A stretch of 64,000 nucleotides of DNA from Adineta ricciae (lineage: Eukaryota; Rotifera; Eurotatoria; Adinetida; Adinetidae). Numbering within the stretch: the first letter of the stretch is position 1; each line of letters starts with the position of its first letter. Positions 23,703 to 35,060 of this stretch are shown here, piece after piece. A program made the translations under genes and the position numbers. The stretch is from contig CAJNOJ010000048.1 of assembly GCA_905250025.1 (NCBI GenBank), positions 434,001-498,000 of the forward strand. Reading direction: 5' to 3'. The notes below the pieces were generated by a model. That model saw only the letters and a list, made by a program, of their open reading frames with translations. It was not told the origin of the DNA and did no database searches.

Positions 23703-24985
23703 ATGCATTTACAAGTTCGTGTCCATGTTTTCTTTCTTTGAGATTCCTATTTCCATTCTTGTTTTGCTAGACTTTGTTCGTAGTTGCGTTCGCAGTCATT
23801 TGCGGAATTCAATGTGCACCAGGTATGATCGAGCATTTATCTCTCCTCGCTAATGTATTCAATTCAGCTTTAGATAATGATGATGGATGGGATTTCAAAA
23901 ATCAATATAAATTACCGGAAGACAACGATGAATATGACGATAAGTCATATAATCGAAAATCATACCGCGGTGGAGCCGGCATAGAAGATAGAGATTACAC
24001 GAAGGATAGAAAATCGTCAAAATACAACTATGACGATGACGATGATACATATGACAATGGACCATCATACAAAGATTCCGATAATTATGATGACGATGAT
24101 GATTCCTATGGCAAACGACCATCTTACAAAGGTTCTGATAATTATGATGATGATGATGACGATTACGATAATTATAAACCCAAACCACGTCACCCATCGA
24201 AATATGTAAGCGCTTTTCCTTCAAAATTAAGGCAATCGTTCTGTTAACTTTCTTATTTGTAGGAAAACAAGCCAAAAGATGTTGGTCATATGAACATCTA
24301 CCTTCGTGAACCATCAAGAGATGGCAAACGCCGAAAGCCCAAACGTTTCCGTTTTCCAACTGCTCGATACGAACGCGAACATTTTCGTACGTACTTCAAT
24401 TGATTTATTTCAAGAAAATCTCGTCGAAATCGATCTTTTCTAGCTAGAACATTTGGACCATTGATCAGCTTCATGCCATGGGTACCAATTTTTGCTGATC
24501 GTCTCACTAAACAAACAATCATCTATTCACCAACTGGCGGTGGTAAGAACAATTTTCTCATCGTCTGAACAAAAAAAACTTCATTAAATTTCTATTTCTA
24601 TCTGCACAGTTTACATTCTTCCACCAGTGATCAACTTCTATGGAAAACTTATTTCAATCGCTCAACTAGTTGCTTCTGGCTATGCTAGTTTGGTTAGCAG
24701 TGGCGCCCCGCCACCACCCGCTGTCGATGTTGCACCACTTGTACAACCTGGTCCAGGTAAATGATGTTCTTTCATGAAAAAATGTAATACCTCTTTGTTT
24801 TATTACTCATACGAATAGTTGTCGGTCCTGGTGTACCAACCGTTGATACAGCTAAAGGTGGTTTCAAGGGTGGTGTCCGTACCGAATTCCGTTCGTTTCC
24901 TCGTCCAAGTTATCCAGGAAATTACGAAGATAAATCCAGTTATTCACAACAAGATGACTATCCCAAACCACGCGGTGGCTATTAA
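23703..24985 (+). CDS. Secreted protein with acidic Asp/Tyr repeats
   Basis: Six exons join in phase: 23703-23714, 23771-24205, 24263-24386, 24444-24542, 24610-24756, 24819-24985, giving about 327 residues. Exon 1 holds only four codons (MHLQ), which complete a signal peptide ending CGIQCAPG. About 145 residues of hydrophilic sequence follow, with an acidic repeat of 19 residues present about three times (YDDDDDSYGKRPSYKGSDN type, roughly 24029-24175). After that comes a basic RRKPKRFRF stretch, a hydrophobic section (TFGPLISFMPWVPIFADRL, VYILPPVINFYGKLISIAQL) and a Pro/Gly-rich tail. I do not recognise a family. Asp-rich secreted repeats can bind Ca2+ or join extracellular matrix or cuticle, but that is only a guess. 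A TATA-like element about 60 bp upstream and tiny introns of about 50-60 bp support a real gene. Confidence 0.7.
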
Positions 24986-26094
24986 AGATCATCATCTTCT
25001 CAGTGTTACAAGAACAGAAGCATAACATAGGTTTCCTTCATACAATTGATACACTCATATATGCATGTATTTCAGTTTTTTTTTTTCATTCTATACTACT
25101 TGTTCGATTGTTTCTCTTTCTTCCATTGCACTAATAAAGAATGAGGAGAATATTAACGAAAGAATGTTCTCTACCAAAAAAAAAAATCTACGTGCCAAGA
25201 GAGAACGCAAAGTTAAACATTCTGCTTGGTGTATCGTATGGTACAAGTTTAAAATGAAAAAGAACTGTATTCATACCTTCATATGCGCCATTGCGTCCGT
25301 CTGACGTGACATTTACATTTAAAGTTATGACTCAACTTTTAAGTTTAAGGTAAGAGTAACTATAATGTTGTCAAATTTTGAGCACAAGAAGAGAAATCGA
25401 CGACTCGTTTTAGTGATGACAAACGATGAGCATAACTATGAAAGTCAAAGCAAATACTTTTTTACATCTATTGAAAGATTGATTTTCCTTGACATCGATA
25501 AACAAAGTTCATTTTCACGTCATAGGAGACTTCGTTCTTGAAAAATTCATGCCCAAACTTTCATTCTCTCGTTCAGTTACTAGTAAGTCAGCTTCCACAG
25601 AAGACATACTTCCAATATGTTCACTGCGCTCTTCTATTTGCATTGTATACATTTCGACTTAATGAGGTGCATATCGTATGTCACGTTGTAACAAAGTAAC
25701 TTCTATTTCGAGCAGTATCCTTACTCAATTTAAAAATATAATATCATTTTATGTAGAATTTAGAGCGCAATCTATAACTTGAAATTATGGAACATTTGAT
25801 TTCATTTCCAATAGAGTGAAAGAAGATTTTTAAATTTAGTTTAATTTAAATAATCGTAACTTTTTTCTCAACGAAATTCTCAGAATGACAGTATATGTCG
25901 CCAAGAAAAGAAATGGTAAACAGAATATCTTTCTCCTTCAGAAAGAAAAAACTTTCACAATTTTTAAAAACGTTTTTTCTGCAAGAAGAGAACACGTGGT
26001 AATTCTTTTTATTCTATCCATTCTGTTCAGCTAATAAAAGACAAACTCGATTACGGTTTTTTTTCACCTGAATATTTTAGTCACTAAATCCAGA
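24986..26094. other. Intergenic, no gene seen
   Basis: About 1.1 kb, AT-rich, with poly-T/poly-A runs (25075-25090, 25174-25187). Frames at 25065-25304 are short and low in complexity. A pyrimidine tract ending TTTTAG at 26070-26080 just before the next ATG suggests a 5'-UTR intron for the following gene. Confidence 0.5.
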
Positions 26095-26883
26095 ATGCTT
26101 TTATCTGTCAACGAATATCCGATCTATTCTCAATTGAAATCCATTGCTTATTTCATCCTGTCCGTAATCGCTGCTGGCTTGGTGATATCGATTGGTCTTG
26201 TCACCTCCACTCAAATATCAGGTTATCATTTACAAAATATGTATTTTCCTGTACAGAAAAATAACTGTCAGTGCGAATGCTGGGATGGATTTTTCCGTGG
26301 GAAATATTCGCGAGGCGGTTACAAGACGTTCTATTTCAATTACGAACGACAAATGATTACTATTCTCTGTGTCGTTCTCTTCTACGCTGAACTCTTACGT
26401 CATGTTCTACTAAATCTTGTTCTACGAAGGCAATTGCTCTTGGTTCTGTTCATTCCTTCACTCTATTCGAATTTCTATGGTATTTGGTCTATCATTAATT
26501 ATCTCAATGATCATGATTATCAACGAATGTTAAAATCTCAGATCTATTTTTCGATAACAGAATTAGTCGCGAGTTATATTTTTTACCAATGTCTCTCCGC
26601 ACGCAACAAATTGCATATTCCGTGTTCGTTTATTTATCTACTCTGTACAATAGCTTCATTACACATTCTCTTGGCTTTTGGGGAATTAAATGCCGATCAA
26701 TTAGCAAGAAATATTGGTTTAATTCTCTCGGATATCATTAGTCTTACTTGGACGGGCGTACTTCTCATAAAAAATGCTAAACTACGACCAAATAAACGAG
26801 CTCTGTGTACATGGGTGTGTGTTGCTTTTTGTTTATGGTTGTTTTACCATATGTTTTGTCCATTTCGTGAAACATTGGACTGA
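26095..26883 (+). CDS. Unknown multi-pass membrane protein
   Basis: A single exon of 262 codons. It has about six to seven hydrophobic segments: IAYFILSVIAAGLVISIGLV, MITILCVVLFYAELL, LLLVLFIPSLYSNFYGIW, a helix around ITELVASYIFYQCL, IYLLCTIASLHILLAF, NIGLILSDIISLTWTGVLLI and WVCVAFCLWLFYHMF. Between the first two is a loop with CQCECWDGFF and an aromatic patch (YKTFYFNYERQ), probably extracellular or lumenal. I do not recognise the family. An AATAAA at about 26899 lies only 17 bp beyond the stop, so the 3' UTR is very short. It is not a 7TM receptor by any motif I can see. Confidence 0.65.
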   Translation: MLLSVNEYPIYSQLKSIAYFILSVIAAGLVISIGLVTSTQISGYHLQNMYFPVQKNNCQCECWDGFFRGKYSRGGYKTFYFNYERQMITILCVVLFYAELLRHVLLNLVLRRQLLLVLFIPSLYSNFYGIWSIINYLNDHDYQRMLKSQIYFSITELVASYIFYQCLSARNKLHIPCSFIYLLCTIASLHILLAFGELNADQLARNIGLILSDIISLTWTGVLLIKNAKLRPNKRALCTWVCVAFCLWLFYHMFCPFRETLD

Positions 26884-28103
26884 TTTTCTTTTGATGGATA
26901 AATAAAAGAGTTTGGAGTAGGCATATCTGTCGACAAGTCGATTGCTAGTTTCAAGCTAATCGTAGATCGAGCTCAGTACACTGATTGATATCAAGGTCGG
27001 ATGGCATCAGAAAAATATATCCATTTGCCGTTCTTTTATTCAACAATATGTTATTTTTTCTCAATAAAGTTACAAATGAATACAACTTGCCTGCAAAAAA
27101 AAGACGAAGAATATCATAAATCAATTTGATTCATATATAAATATTCTTTACATATCACTGTTAGCTCATCGACCTACAGGAAAAACCTTTCGGGTACGAT
27201 TATTCACCGAGAAGAAATACATCCAAAGCACAAAATAATGATCAGTTTTATGAAAGCGCAAGTCATCTTGCGTTCTTAAGCAGAAGTAAAAATGCCTTTT
27301 TTTCCTCGAGATTTCATCTTCTAAAACGTCTCCATGCAATCGACTCAGTTAGTTTTACCAGTCAACTTTGAATAAACTTTTTCAAATTTACTCGAGTTTT
27401 CTCTTCGCAGTTTCTCCTTCCTCTGAGATTGCCGTAAGTTATTTTTTCTAGAATACCGACAAGTAAGACTTGAAATCTATGCTACTAAATGATCTTGACT
27501 AGTGAACACTGGGAAACGGAGAAAAAAAGTAATACACTAGGCGTTTTTCCTCCTTAACTCGCCTTCCAGATTGACATGTGACAATGGTCTGTCGCTCTTG
27601 TGTCAGAAGACAATATCATTGTTATTGACGAATCGACTTCATTAGTGTTCGAAGCTGTTTATCGTAATCTTCCACCAGTTCTAATTTGGATCTTCAAATA
27701 GATTGCACTGCGCAAATGACAATTTCTGTCAAGGTTGCAGGTAGATTTAATGATCTGACTCGAGTAGTAAATCAATATTTAATCTTTGTTTCAAAACGAC
27801 TTACTAGTTTGATCTTAGTCAATATTTTCTTAAGATTTCTTCAAGACTAACTCTCTGATCATAAAGATAAAGCAAGGTCCTTGATTAGAGTTTCACGTCT
27901 CTCTTAACACACGCCACACACCTACATAGAAAACGATTCGTAATCATGTTTTACAATTTGTCATGCATCTGTTTAAGTTCTCGTGTTTTTCTCTTCGCCG
28001 CTCTATCTATCAGTCAGCAAGCATTTGTAGTATCAGTTGATATTCTTCAATGTCTTCGAATTACATCCTTTGTTCCAGATGTTCTAATATAATTCTGATC
28101 GAA
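26884..28103. other. Intergenic, no gene seen
   Basis: About 1.2 kb between two plus-strand genes. Two AATAAA motifs (26899, 27064) suit the end of the upstream gene. A pyrimidine-rich TTTGTTCCAG ends near 28059, which would make the first exon of the next gene non-coding. No other feature seen. Confidence 0.5.
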
Positions 28104-29267
28104 ATGGCCACGACCATCATTGTGAATAGTCCATCGGATGAAGAAATTCCATCCAGAAATGAACGGGAACAGACTTCCTTGCCTAACACGCCGATAATAT
28201 ACAAATCACTTCCACAAAGTATTCGCAAATCGGTCGAAATGGATCGAAGACATCGTTTACCTCACGCTCGTTCTGCATCCGATTTTCTGAATATTAATCA
28301 ATCCTCAATCGATACAACAGATGACGATTTATACGATCATTATGAAACAGTAACAACAACAACCACAACAACCAACTCAAGTCAAAAACATTCATTAATT
28401 GTTTCACAAGATCGACAAACACCGTCTGAATTACGTTTAATTGTCATGCCTGACGCACCTCGTCGACGTTTGCATGAACAAGCAAATCCTTTGTCACTCT
28501 CGACGCAAAATGATGAACTACTTCGTTCAGATCCATCGTTACTCGATAGTAAAGCATCGAAACAAAGTCGAACTGAACAATTACGTCGTCACATTCTCGA
28601 ACGTCGGATTGGTCGACGCATTCACTCGACATTCTCTTCATCATCATCAACACTACGTTCGTTGAGTCGACGTCTTCCACTACAAAATATGTCGCCACGC
28701 GTGAACCGCCAGCAACCGTTCTATTTACCTCGAAATTCCAAATGGCATTTCGTTCGTAATCATCTTTCCGATATTGCGATGATGAGCGAATCGTACGCTC
28801 GGATGCGACTTATTGAACGCGACCTACGTTGGATACATTTACGTGAACTCATACGTCAGCAAGTACTAGAAATGCGCGAAATGTCCGTTCTTCGTCAACA
28901 GTACGATGGAACATTGAAGATATCCCCTAAGAGCGCTTTGGAAATCAAAGCTATTCCGCTGAATGAAGTGGTTCACGTCGAACGTGACGGACGAGTGTAC
29001 TCGATAAGTACACGTGATCTTGTTCTCGGTCGATCGATCAACGACGAAGACGTCCAATTGGATACATTTGCTCAATTAGATGCACGACGAAAATTTCAAA
29101 CCAAGCAGAGTCTTCTGAAACAACAAGAAGGACGAACGCGTTTGAAGAAAAATGTCGCTTTTTCATTTTGTTTATGTAATTTGTCATTTATAGGTATTAT
29201 GTTTGCTGCTATGTTCATTTTTGCTATGAAGACACTCATGGAATTAAGAACAAAAAATTTTCCCTAA
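28104..29267 (+). CDS. Unknown tail-anchored-like protein
   Basis: An open frame of 387 codons from the ATG at 28104 (context GAAATGG). An in-frame ATG 54 bp upstream exists, but an acceptor-like CCAG lies between them, so I prefer the later start. The first half is Ser/Thr/Arg-rich and probably disordered (poly-Thr near residue 85). The centre is charged and helical (YARMRLIERDLRWIHLREL, QQVLEMREMSVLRQQY). The C-terminus has one membrane helix (NLSFIGIMFAAMFIFAMKTL) with a short tail, so the protein is probably anchored by its C-terminus with the bulk cytosolic. Family not recognised. Confidence 0.6.
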   Translation: MATTIIVNSPSDEEIPSRNEREQTSLPNTPIIYKSLPQSIRKSVEMDRRHRLPHARSASDFLNINQSSIDTTDDDLYDHYETVTTTTTTTNSSQKHSLIVSQDRQTPSELRLIVMPDAPRRRLHEQANPLSLSTQNDELLRSDPSLLDSKASKQSRTEQLRRHILERRIGRRIHSTFSSSSSTLRSLSRRLPLQNMSPRVNRQQPFYLPRNSKWHFVRNHLSDIAMMSESYARMRLIERDLRWIHLRELIRQQVLEMREMSVLRQQYDGTLKISPKSALEIKAIPLNEVVHVERDGRVYSISTRDLVLGRSINDEDVQLDTFAQLDARRKFQTKQSLLKQQEGRTRLKKNVAFSFCLCNLSFIGIMFAAMFIFAMKTLMELRTKNFP

Positions 29268-30140
29268 CCGATTCATTATTTTTGTACTCCTTTCAATCAA
29301 TGTATCGAAACGAAAACGAGAACATCTATCTCTCGGTTTTGTTTCCTTCGTCACACACTATAGAATTACCTCGTACATGTATATACGAAACTTTTGCGAT
29401 AAGATTGTGATTTATTAAAATATTCTGACTATACAATTTTGTATTTGACGAGAAAACGAAGAAGCCGTACTTCATAATCTTACTGACATTCGACGTATAT
29501 TTGAAAACGAATGAATTCATTAAGCAAGAATCTCTTCAACGTTTTCCTTCTGTTTGAAAAGTCATATATGCAAAGAATCATGGCGGATTCAATCAAACAT
29601 GTCATCTTTATTTTCTTTCGATGCGACCTTCCGTTGTAGCACAGGAGCGAAGACCTGTAAAAAAAAAGGTGTAACACATGCGTTCTTTTTTTTTCATGCG
29701 CATGAGAATCTGTAATAAATACAATCGATTCCTTTCTGTTGTCTACAAATCGTACAACAAGAACAGCCTTTGCTTTTATCATCATCATCATCATCATATC
29801 GATTTCTTACTCTGTCATCATCGTTCTTCTTGTTTTTTTTTCTCACCAGCACACACAATAAATCATCGATTTCTTCCTCATATCGGCCTACGTAGACAGA
29901 TTCTTTTTGCATTAATAACATACAGTATGTGTCATCAGTTTTGACAAACGATTACCATCTTTACTAGAACAAAACTGATGTAGAATGTGAATCATTTTGT
30001 TTTACGTATGAAAGTAAAAAAAAACTCACATGACAAATTCTAATCGTAACAGCTACCTCACCTTTTTCTCCTCTTGTTCTTTGCGTCGTTTTTTTTTCTA
30101 TTTCATATTGATCGAATTCGTGCGCGTGCACATTTGAAAG
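29268..30140. other. Intergenic with ATC microsatellite
   Basis: About 870 bp without a supported gene. A short (ATC)n microsatellite lies at 29778-29797 and poly-A/poly-T runs at 29660-29695. Frames on both strands here are driven by these runs. The 3' part contains the 5' UTR of the ankyrin gene, whose start codon ends its first exon at 30143. Confidence 0.5.
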
Positions 30141-31981
30141 ATGGTAAGTTGTCAAAAGATGAATTTCACATGTTAACTTTGAGATTCAATTTTCTACGTA
30201 GCGTTTACGTGATTTCTTTCGTAGTCAACCGAACCATGAACGAAAACTTACTTCGTCCATCATACCGGTACTCGATACAAATACATTTATCAATGCTGCG
30301 GTAGGTAAAGATACAAGTACGTTGCATAAATATCTCCTTTCAGGTGAGAATAACGAAATAAAGCAAATTGAACCGAATGGTGACAATTTCAGGTTTCCCG
30401 CCTGATCAACCTGATCCAATAACGAAAGTCACTGCACTTCATAATGCTGTTGAAACAGCGAATCTTCGTGCTATACAATTGTTGCTGCAAGCAGGTGCGC
30501 AAGTGAATGCATGTGATACAAGTTTATCTACACCACTTCACATCGCGGCTTATATGGGATATGAAGAAGTAAGATAAAATGTTCTTTTTCGGAGTTAGTA
30601 CGAGGTTAGGAAAATGATGCTCATATCGTTCAAAATAGATTGTACAGATTCTTCTCACACATGGTGCTGATGTGTTTCTTCAAGATGATACCGGTCGGAA
30701 CGCATTTCATTTAGCTGTCTCAACTGGAAATCATCGATTGATTCACCATTTTCTCTATGGTATCGAGACAGAACCAAATATTATTCACGTACAGGACGCG
30801 TAAGTTATCTTTCAAAGATTTCGAAATCATAAATCTGGCTTGTTTTTAGTCAAAACTGGACTGCATTAATGATTGCTTGTGCAAACAACCATCCCTCGGT
30901 TTGTACTCTACTTCTGACCCATGGTGCTGATATGAATTGTGTTAACAATCGTGGTATGAATGTTTTTCATATCGCCGCCTTTCTCGGTTCCTTAGCTCTC
31001 GTTCACGAACTAATGAACTGTTCGACCGATGACGAAACTCTCGCTCAAGTTTTAAATCAAGGTGACAATCGAAATCAAACACCATTGTTCTACGCTTGTC
31101 TCGAAGGCCATCTCGACATCGCTGTTACCTTTCTTCACGCCGGTGCTAATGTTTATCATCTAGATAATGAACACCAAACGTGTCTACATGCGATGTTATC
31201 TTCCAGCGTTATTCTCAAACGCCACATACGTTTATTCTTTCGTCTGATTCAATATGTCGATTTTCACTTTGCACAAGACAATCTTAGTCGAACTCTACTT
31301 GATCTCGCATACCTCAATCAAATTCATACAATTATTTATTTATTGACGATACTCAATTACAAGCGTAATTATGCTATACTCTCTCATAATGACTATGATG
31401 ATAATCATTCGACGTCATCGGTTCTTTCACTTCGTCAATTATGTGTTCTTGCATTTAAACGTTCGATCGTTTATCATCAAAACCAAAAACAATTATCCCA
31501 GCATGATTTACTAGAGAATGCTTTACAACAAACCTTTCACTTAAATCCAAACAATGAACTGCAATCCATCGAGTCCGGCCATCGCAAATCACTGAATGAT
31601 CTTTCGATGGACAATAAGAAAAGCTCGAAAACAACGAAAAAATCTCGCAAAACATCGACAATCATCTATTCGTCGATGCAGAATGATCTCGAGCAGCAAC
31701 ATACACAATCGACATGGTCGATATTCAACAAAAAGTTCAAACTTCAACGACTTAGTAATTATCCCAATTCATCATCTAACCAGCCTCAAGTACTTCCTTT
31801 AACAGACGAAGGTCATGTTATGAAAAATTTAGCTTTATTCATACTCGTGTCGCCGTCGAAGATCGATGAATTACTAGATTTTCCATCATTAGGTACAATG
31901 CAGCATCTATTTGACGAAGACATCAAATCAGCGATGAACAATTATAATCTTGAAGGAACGGATTCATCCAATGAAATCTAA
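30141..31981 (+). CDS. Ankyrin-repeat protein
   Basis: Five coding exons join in phase: 30141-30143, 30202-30343, 30393-30568, 30639-30799, 30850-31981, giving about 537 residues. The first contributes only the ATG, which directly abuts GTAAGTT. At least seven ankyrin repeats follow from about residue 30, for example TALHNAVETANLRAIQLLLQ, TPLHIAAYMGYEEIVQILL, NAFHLAVSTGNHRLI, TALMIACANNHPSVCTLLL and TPLFYACLEGHLDIAVTFL. After the repeats SLRQLCVLAFKRSI resembles the BC-box half of a SOCS box, and a later LLDFPSLGTMQHL could be its second half, but a long basic low-complexity insert separates them. If real, the protein would be an ASB-type adaptor for a Cullin ubiquitin ligase; that is weak inference. 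It is otherwise a generic ankyrin scaffold. Confidence 0.8.
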
Positions 31982-33539
31982 TCTGCTTTGTTTCTTATTT
32001 CTCTGATTGGTAATAAAAGGAAAGTCAAAACCCTGATGAGTAACAATCGCTCGTCATGTTTTCTTAGATTACGTAGGTATAAATGACGAAATCCCGAACC
32101 GATAGTACTCATTCACTTCGATGATTTCGTCTAGCGAATACGATCACGTTTTCCATGACATTCATCAGCGACGAAGATCATTTCTTTGCTTATGAACTGA
32201 GAAGATCTGTCATAAACTACAGATCTCATCTCGAACAATCCCATGTACTACAATGTTGATCTTCTCTCGTTCTTAGCATTGGTTGATTGTAATCTAAACT
32301 GAAAAGCTACGGATAAGTTTAAAAGGAAACGACTGCGACGTTCAGCTCGTACACTAGTCAGAAGAAAGGTTCGAGAAAGGCTTTGTCAATTTTAATAAAT
32401 GTGCAACTTATCTAGAAAACCTTCTTAACGTAATCTTAATTCTTTCTTATCATGCGTAATTAAGGTTTATTGAGTTCGATTGTTTTTCTCCTTTGAGGTG
32501 GAGAGATAGGAAATTGTCAGTCTATATCGACATCTTTATTAGAGTAATAATAGAATGCCGCACGCGATTCAATCTGAAATAGATACCTCAAGTGTATTTT
32601 CACGAGCAAAAGTCTCATGATCACTGTATATACATTCATCGTGTCAATTTTAGTAGACTTTTTCTTACAAATATCCTTCTATGTATGTGGAAAGTGACAA
32701 TCATAATGTAAAAGAAGAAATCAGCACAGTTTCAGCTTGTGTAGACGATTATTTTGTTTGAAGGGCACGCTCGATGCGAATTAGTCTATTTTTGTACACT
32801 AACTTGTTTAATTCCTTGAATACGATCGAATAGAGAATGTTCCCGAGAATTTCAGCACTAATACATGTGTATTATATCGAAACTATGCTGTCTCCTTGTA
32901 ATGAAAGAGCGCAGATGTGTTTTATTTCAAAATCTACCATCAGATCTCAATGTTATCGACGAAGAACACGAGCAATTATAATTAATTACAATAGGCAGAC
33001 GCTTAGATGAAAGTTGTTGAAAAGAAGATGCATCCTATAAATTTCATAGTAGGATAGAACGGATAAAAAAGCCTGTGTGCGCGCTCTTTTAAAACCAGAT
33101 ACTAATCAGATAAGTTTGCTTTGAAATATTGATAATTTATCCGTTTGTTAATCAAAACAATACATCATCGTGAATATGTCGCATGAAATATGATTCGCGA
33201 CATTTCAAATAATGAAGTTTGCTGTTTCTATCTCAATAGCATCTACCACGCTATCTTTTCTTATGAGTTGATTTACGAGACATATGCCTTTTTTCTCTCT
33301 TAATGCTCAACTTTGACTTATATAGATAGATAGATAGAAAGTTGAGCATTTTCCAGAAAGATTAGGTAAATCTTTTGGGAAGGAGCGTGTGCATATAGTT
33401 TCCGTTGTTTTCCCGGATAGATATGAGCACCACGAACAAAAAAGAAGAAGAAAAAAAAAGCATCTACTGACTAGAATGCAATTCTGCAATATGATTAGCA
33501 TCTTTCTTTTTCCATTAGTTAGAAGCATACATTGTCTCA
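31982..33539. other. Intergenic, no gene seen
   Basis: About 1.56 kb between two plus-strand genes. I see an AATAAAAG at about 32011 that suits the ankyrin gene, a short GATA run (33322-33338) and A-rich stretches. The minus frame at 33307-33540 overlaps the opsin start and has no family resemblance. Confidence 0.5.
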
Positions 33540-34900
33540 ATGAACGTTGACCGTTTTTGGTATTCTAATCAAACAGTGGCTGTTCCTGCTGTTTGGCACT
33601 ACGTCTCAGGAGTGATTTCTTTAGCGTGTTTACTATTCGGCATGATTTCGAACGGTTTAGTCATATTCGTGTTTTTCAGGTAAGACTCGATGAAAAAACA
33701 AAACGAAGCTTTTGTTCATCGTTATTTGCGTCTAGAAACAATGGTCTACAACGTCCACGAAATTATTTTCTCATCAATCTTGCCATTACAGATCTGGGTC
33801 TGCTATTAACAAATAATTCTATGCATGTTATATCGTCGTTTCGAAAACGGTGGATATTTGGACAGAGTGGTAAACATTTACATCAAGGTCACACTATCGT
33901 ACTATTAGTTCATTGTATTTAAAGGTTGTAACTTTTACTCTGTGTGCGGTGGTGTATTTGGATTAACATCCATTGCAACGATGGCCTCGATTTCGTTGAA
34001 TCGTCTATCTGCTGTAAATGATCCATTCAGTTCACTGAAACTGAGTAGCCGATCTACTTTACGTTAGTTTATTCAAAGAACAGACGACTGAAGATAATCC
34101 TTGGATTTGTCTTTCCTTTTTTAGGTTGTCTGGTATTCACATGGATCTACGGCTCAATGTGGATTATGCCGCCGTTATTTGGCTGGAATCGATTTATTCT
34201 CGAAGCTTTTGGAACGTCGTGCACATTCGATTATGTGTCGAATGATCTTACCGATCGACTATTCATAATAATGCTAGTCACAGGTGGCTTTTTCATACCG
34301 TTGACAGTTATTCTACTCTCATATTCTTCAATATTATCTAAACTTTCCCAACGCGGTCGCGTTTTGGTATCAAAAGAAAGCGATGGAAAGTCAAGTCAAC
34401 AAAGTAACGCTGGCAGCTATAGTTTCAATCAATTAAACAACGCCAATGACATTAAAACTAGTCGAGGAGGATCGACAGTTCTTGATTATCAAGACGAAAA
34501 TAGTTATACACGAAACATGCGTCGAACCGAAGCTCGTGCTACACGTACAGCCTTATTCATATGTGCGCTATTTTGTTTAGCGTGGGGCCCATACGCGCTC
34601 ATGGCTCTGATCTCTCTCGCTGGTTTTAACTATTTAGTCAATGCGTATACAACATCAATGCTTGGCATCCTGACCAAATTTGCGGCATGTATGAACCCAT
34701 TAATTTACGCTCTATCATTAAGCGGTTTTCGTGAACAAATTCAATTACACGTTCGGGAAGCTTGTCATTGTGGCGTCAGAGACACTCGACAATTTCAATC
34801 ATCAAATTTAGATCTAACGCGAAGACAGCTTTCAAATACGACAGATTATAGTAAATCATATAAGATAACGTCGAACACAGTGATTCAGGAGGGTTTGTAA
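33540..34900 (+). CDS. Opsin (class uncertain; r-opsin/xenopsin-like)
   Basis: Four exons (33540-33679, 33736-33869, 33925-34062, 34125-34900) join in phase to about 395 residues. Seven membrane helices are visible. The retinal-binding lysine is present in TM7 (ILTKFAACMNPLIYA, K about 322). The disulphide pair is C93 and C170 (TSCTFDY). Y96 sits three residues after the TM3 cysteine, as in non-vertebrate opsins, and E164 is placed like the E181 counterion. TM1 keeps the GMISNG asparagine and TM7 keeps NPLIY. PPLFGWNRFILEAFGTSC is typical of opsins. The TM3 end reads LNRLSAV, so DRY is replaced by NRL. The third cytoplasmic loop is long and hydrophilic. The protein should be a light-sensing GPCR; its G-protein partner cannot be read from the sequence. 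The start is supported by an N-terminal glycosylation site (NQT) and the extracellular head. Exon 3 uses an AAAG acceptor. Confidence 0.88.
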
Positions 34901-35060
34901 GCCGACTTGGAATTCGTCTACGGTCATGTAGTGTCGTCTGTCATCAGCTCAGCCATGGAAAAGAGACTTTTTTCAATAGATCTTTATTGTTTCTTGCTTT
35001 TATTAATTTCTTTTGATTATAAACAAAACACCGGAAAACGAATACAAATAAAACGAGTCC

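Noticed and set aside
23895-24359. 154-codon minus frame rich in His
   Set aside because: Antisense of the Asp/Tyr repeats of the secreted-protein gene, which has signal peptide, introns and TATA-like element on plus.
29480-29921. Overlapping frames with poly-Met or poly-Asp
   Set aside because: Produced by the ATC microsatellite at 29778-29797 read in different frames.
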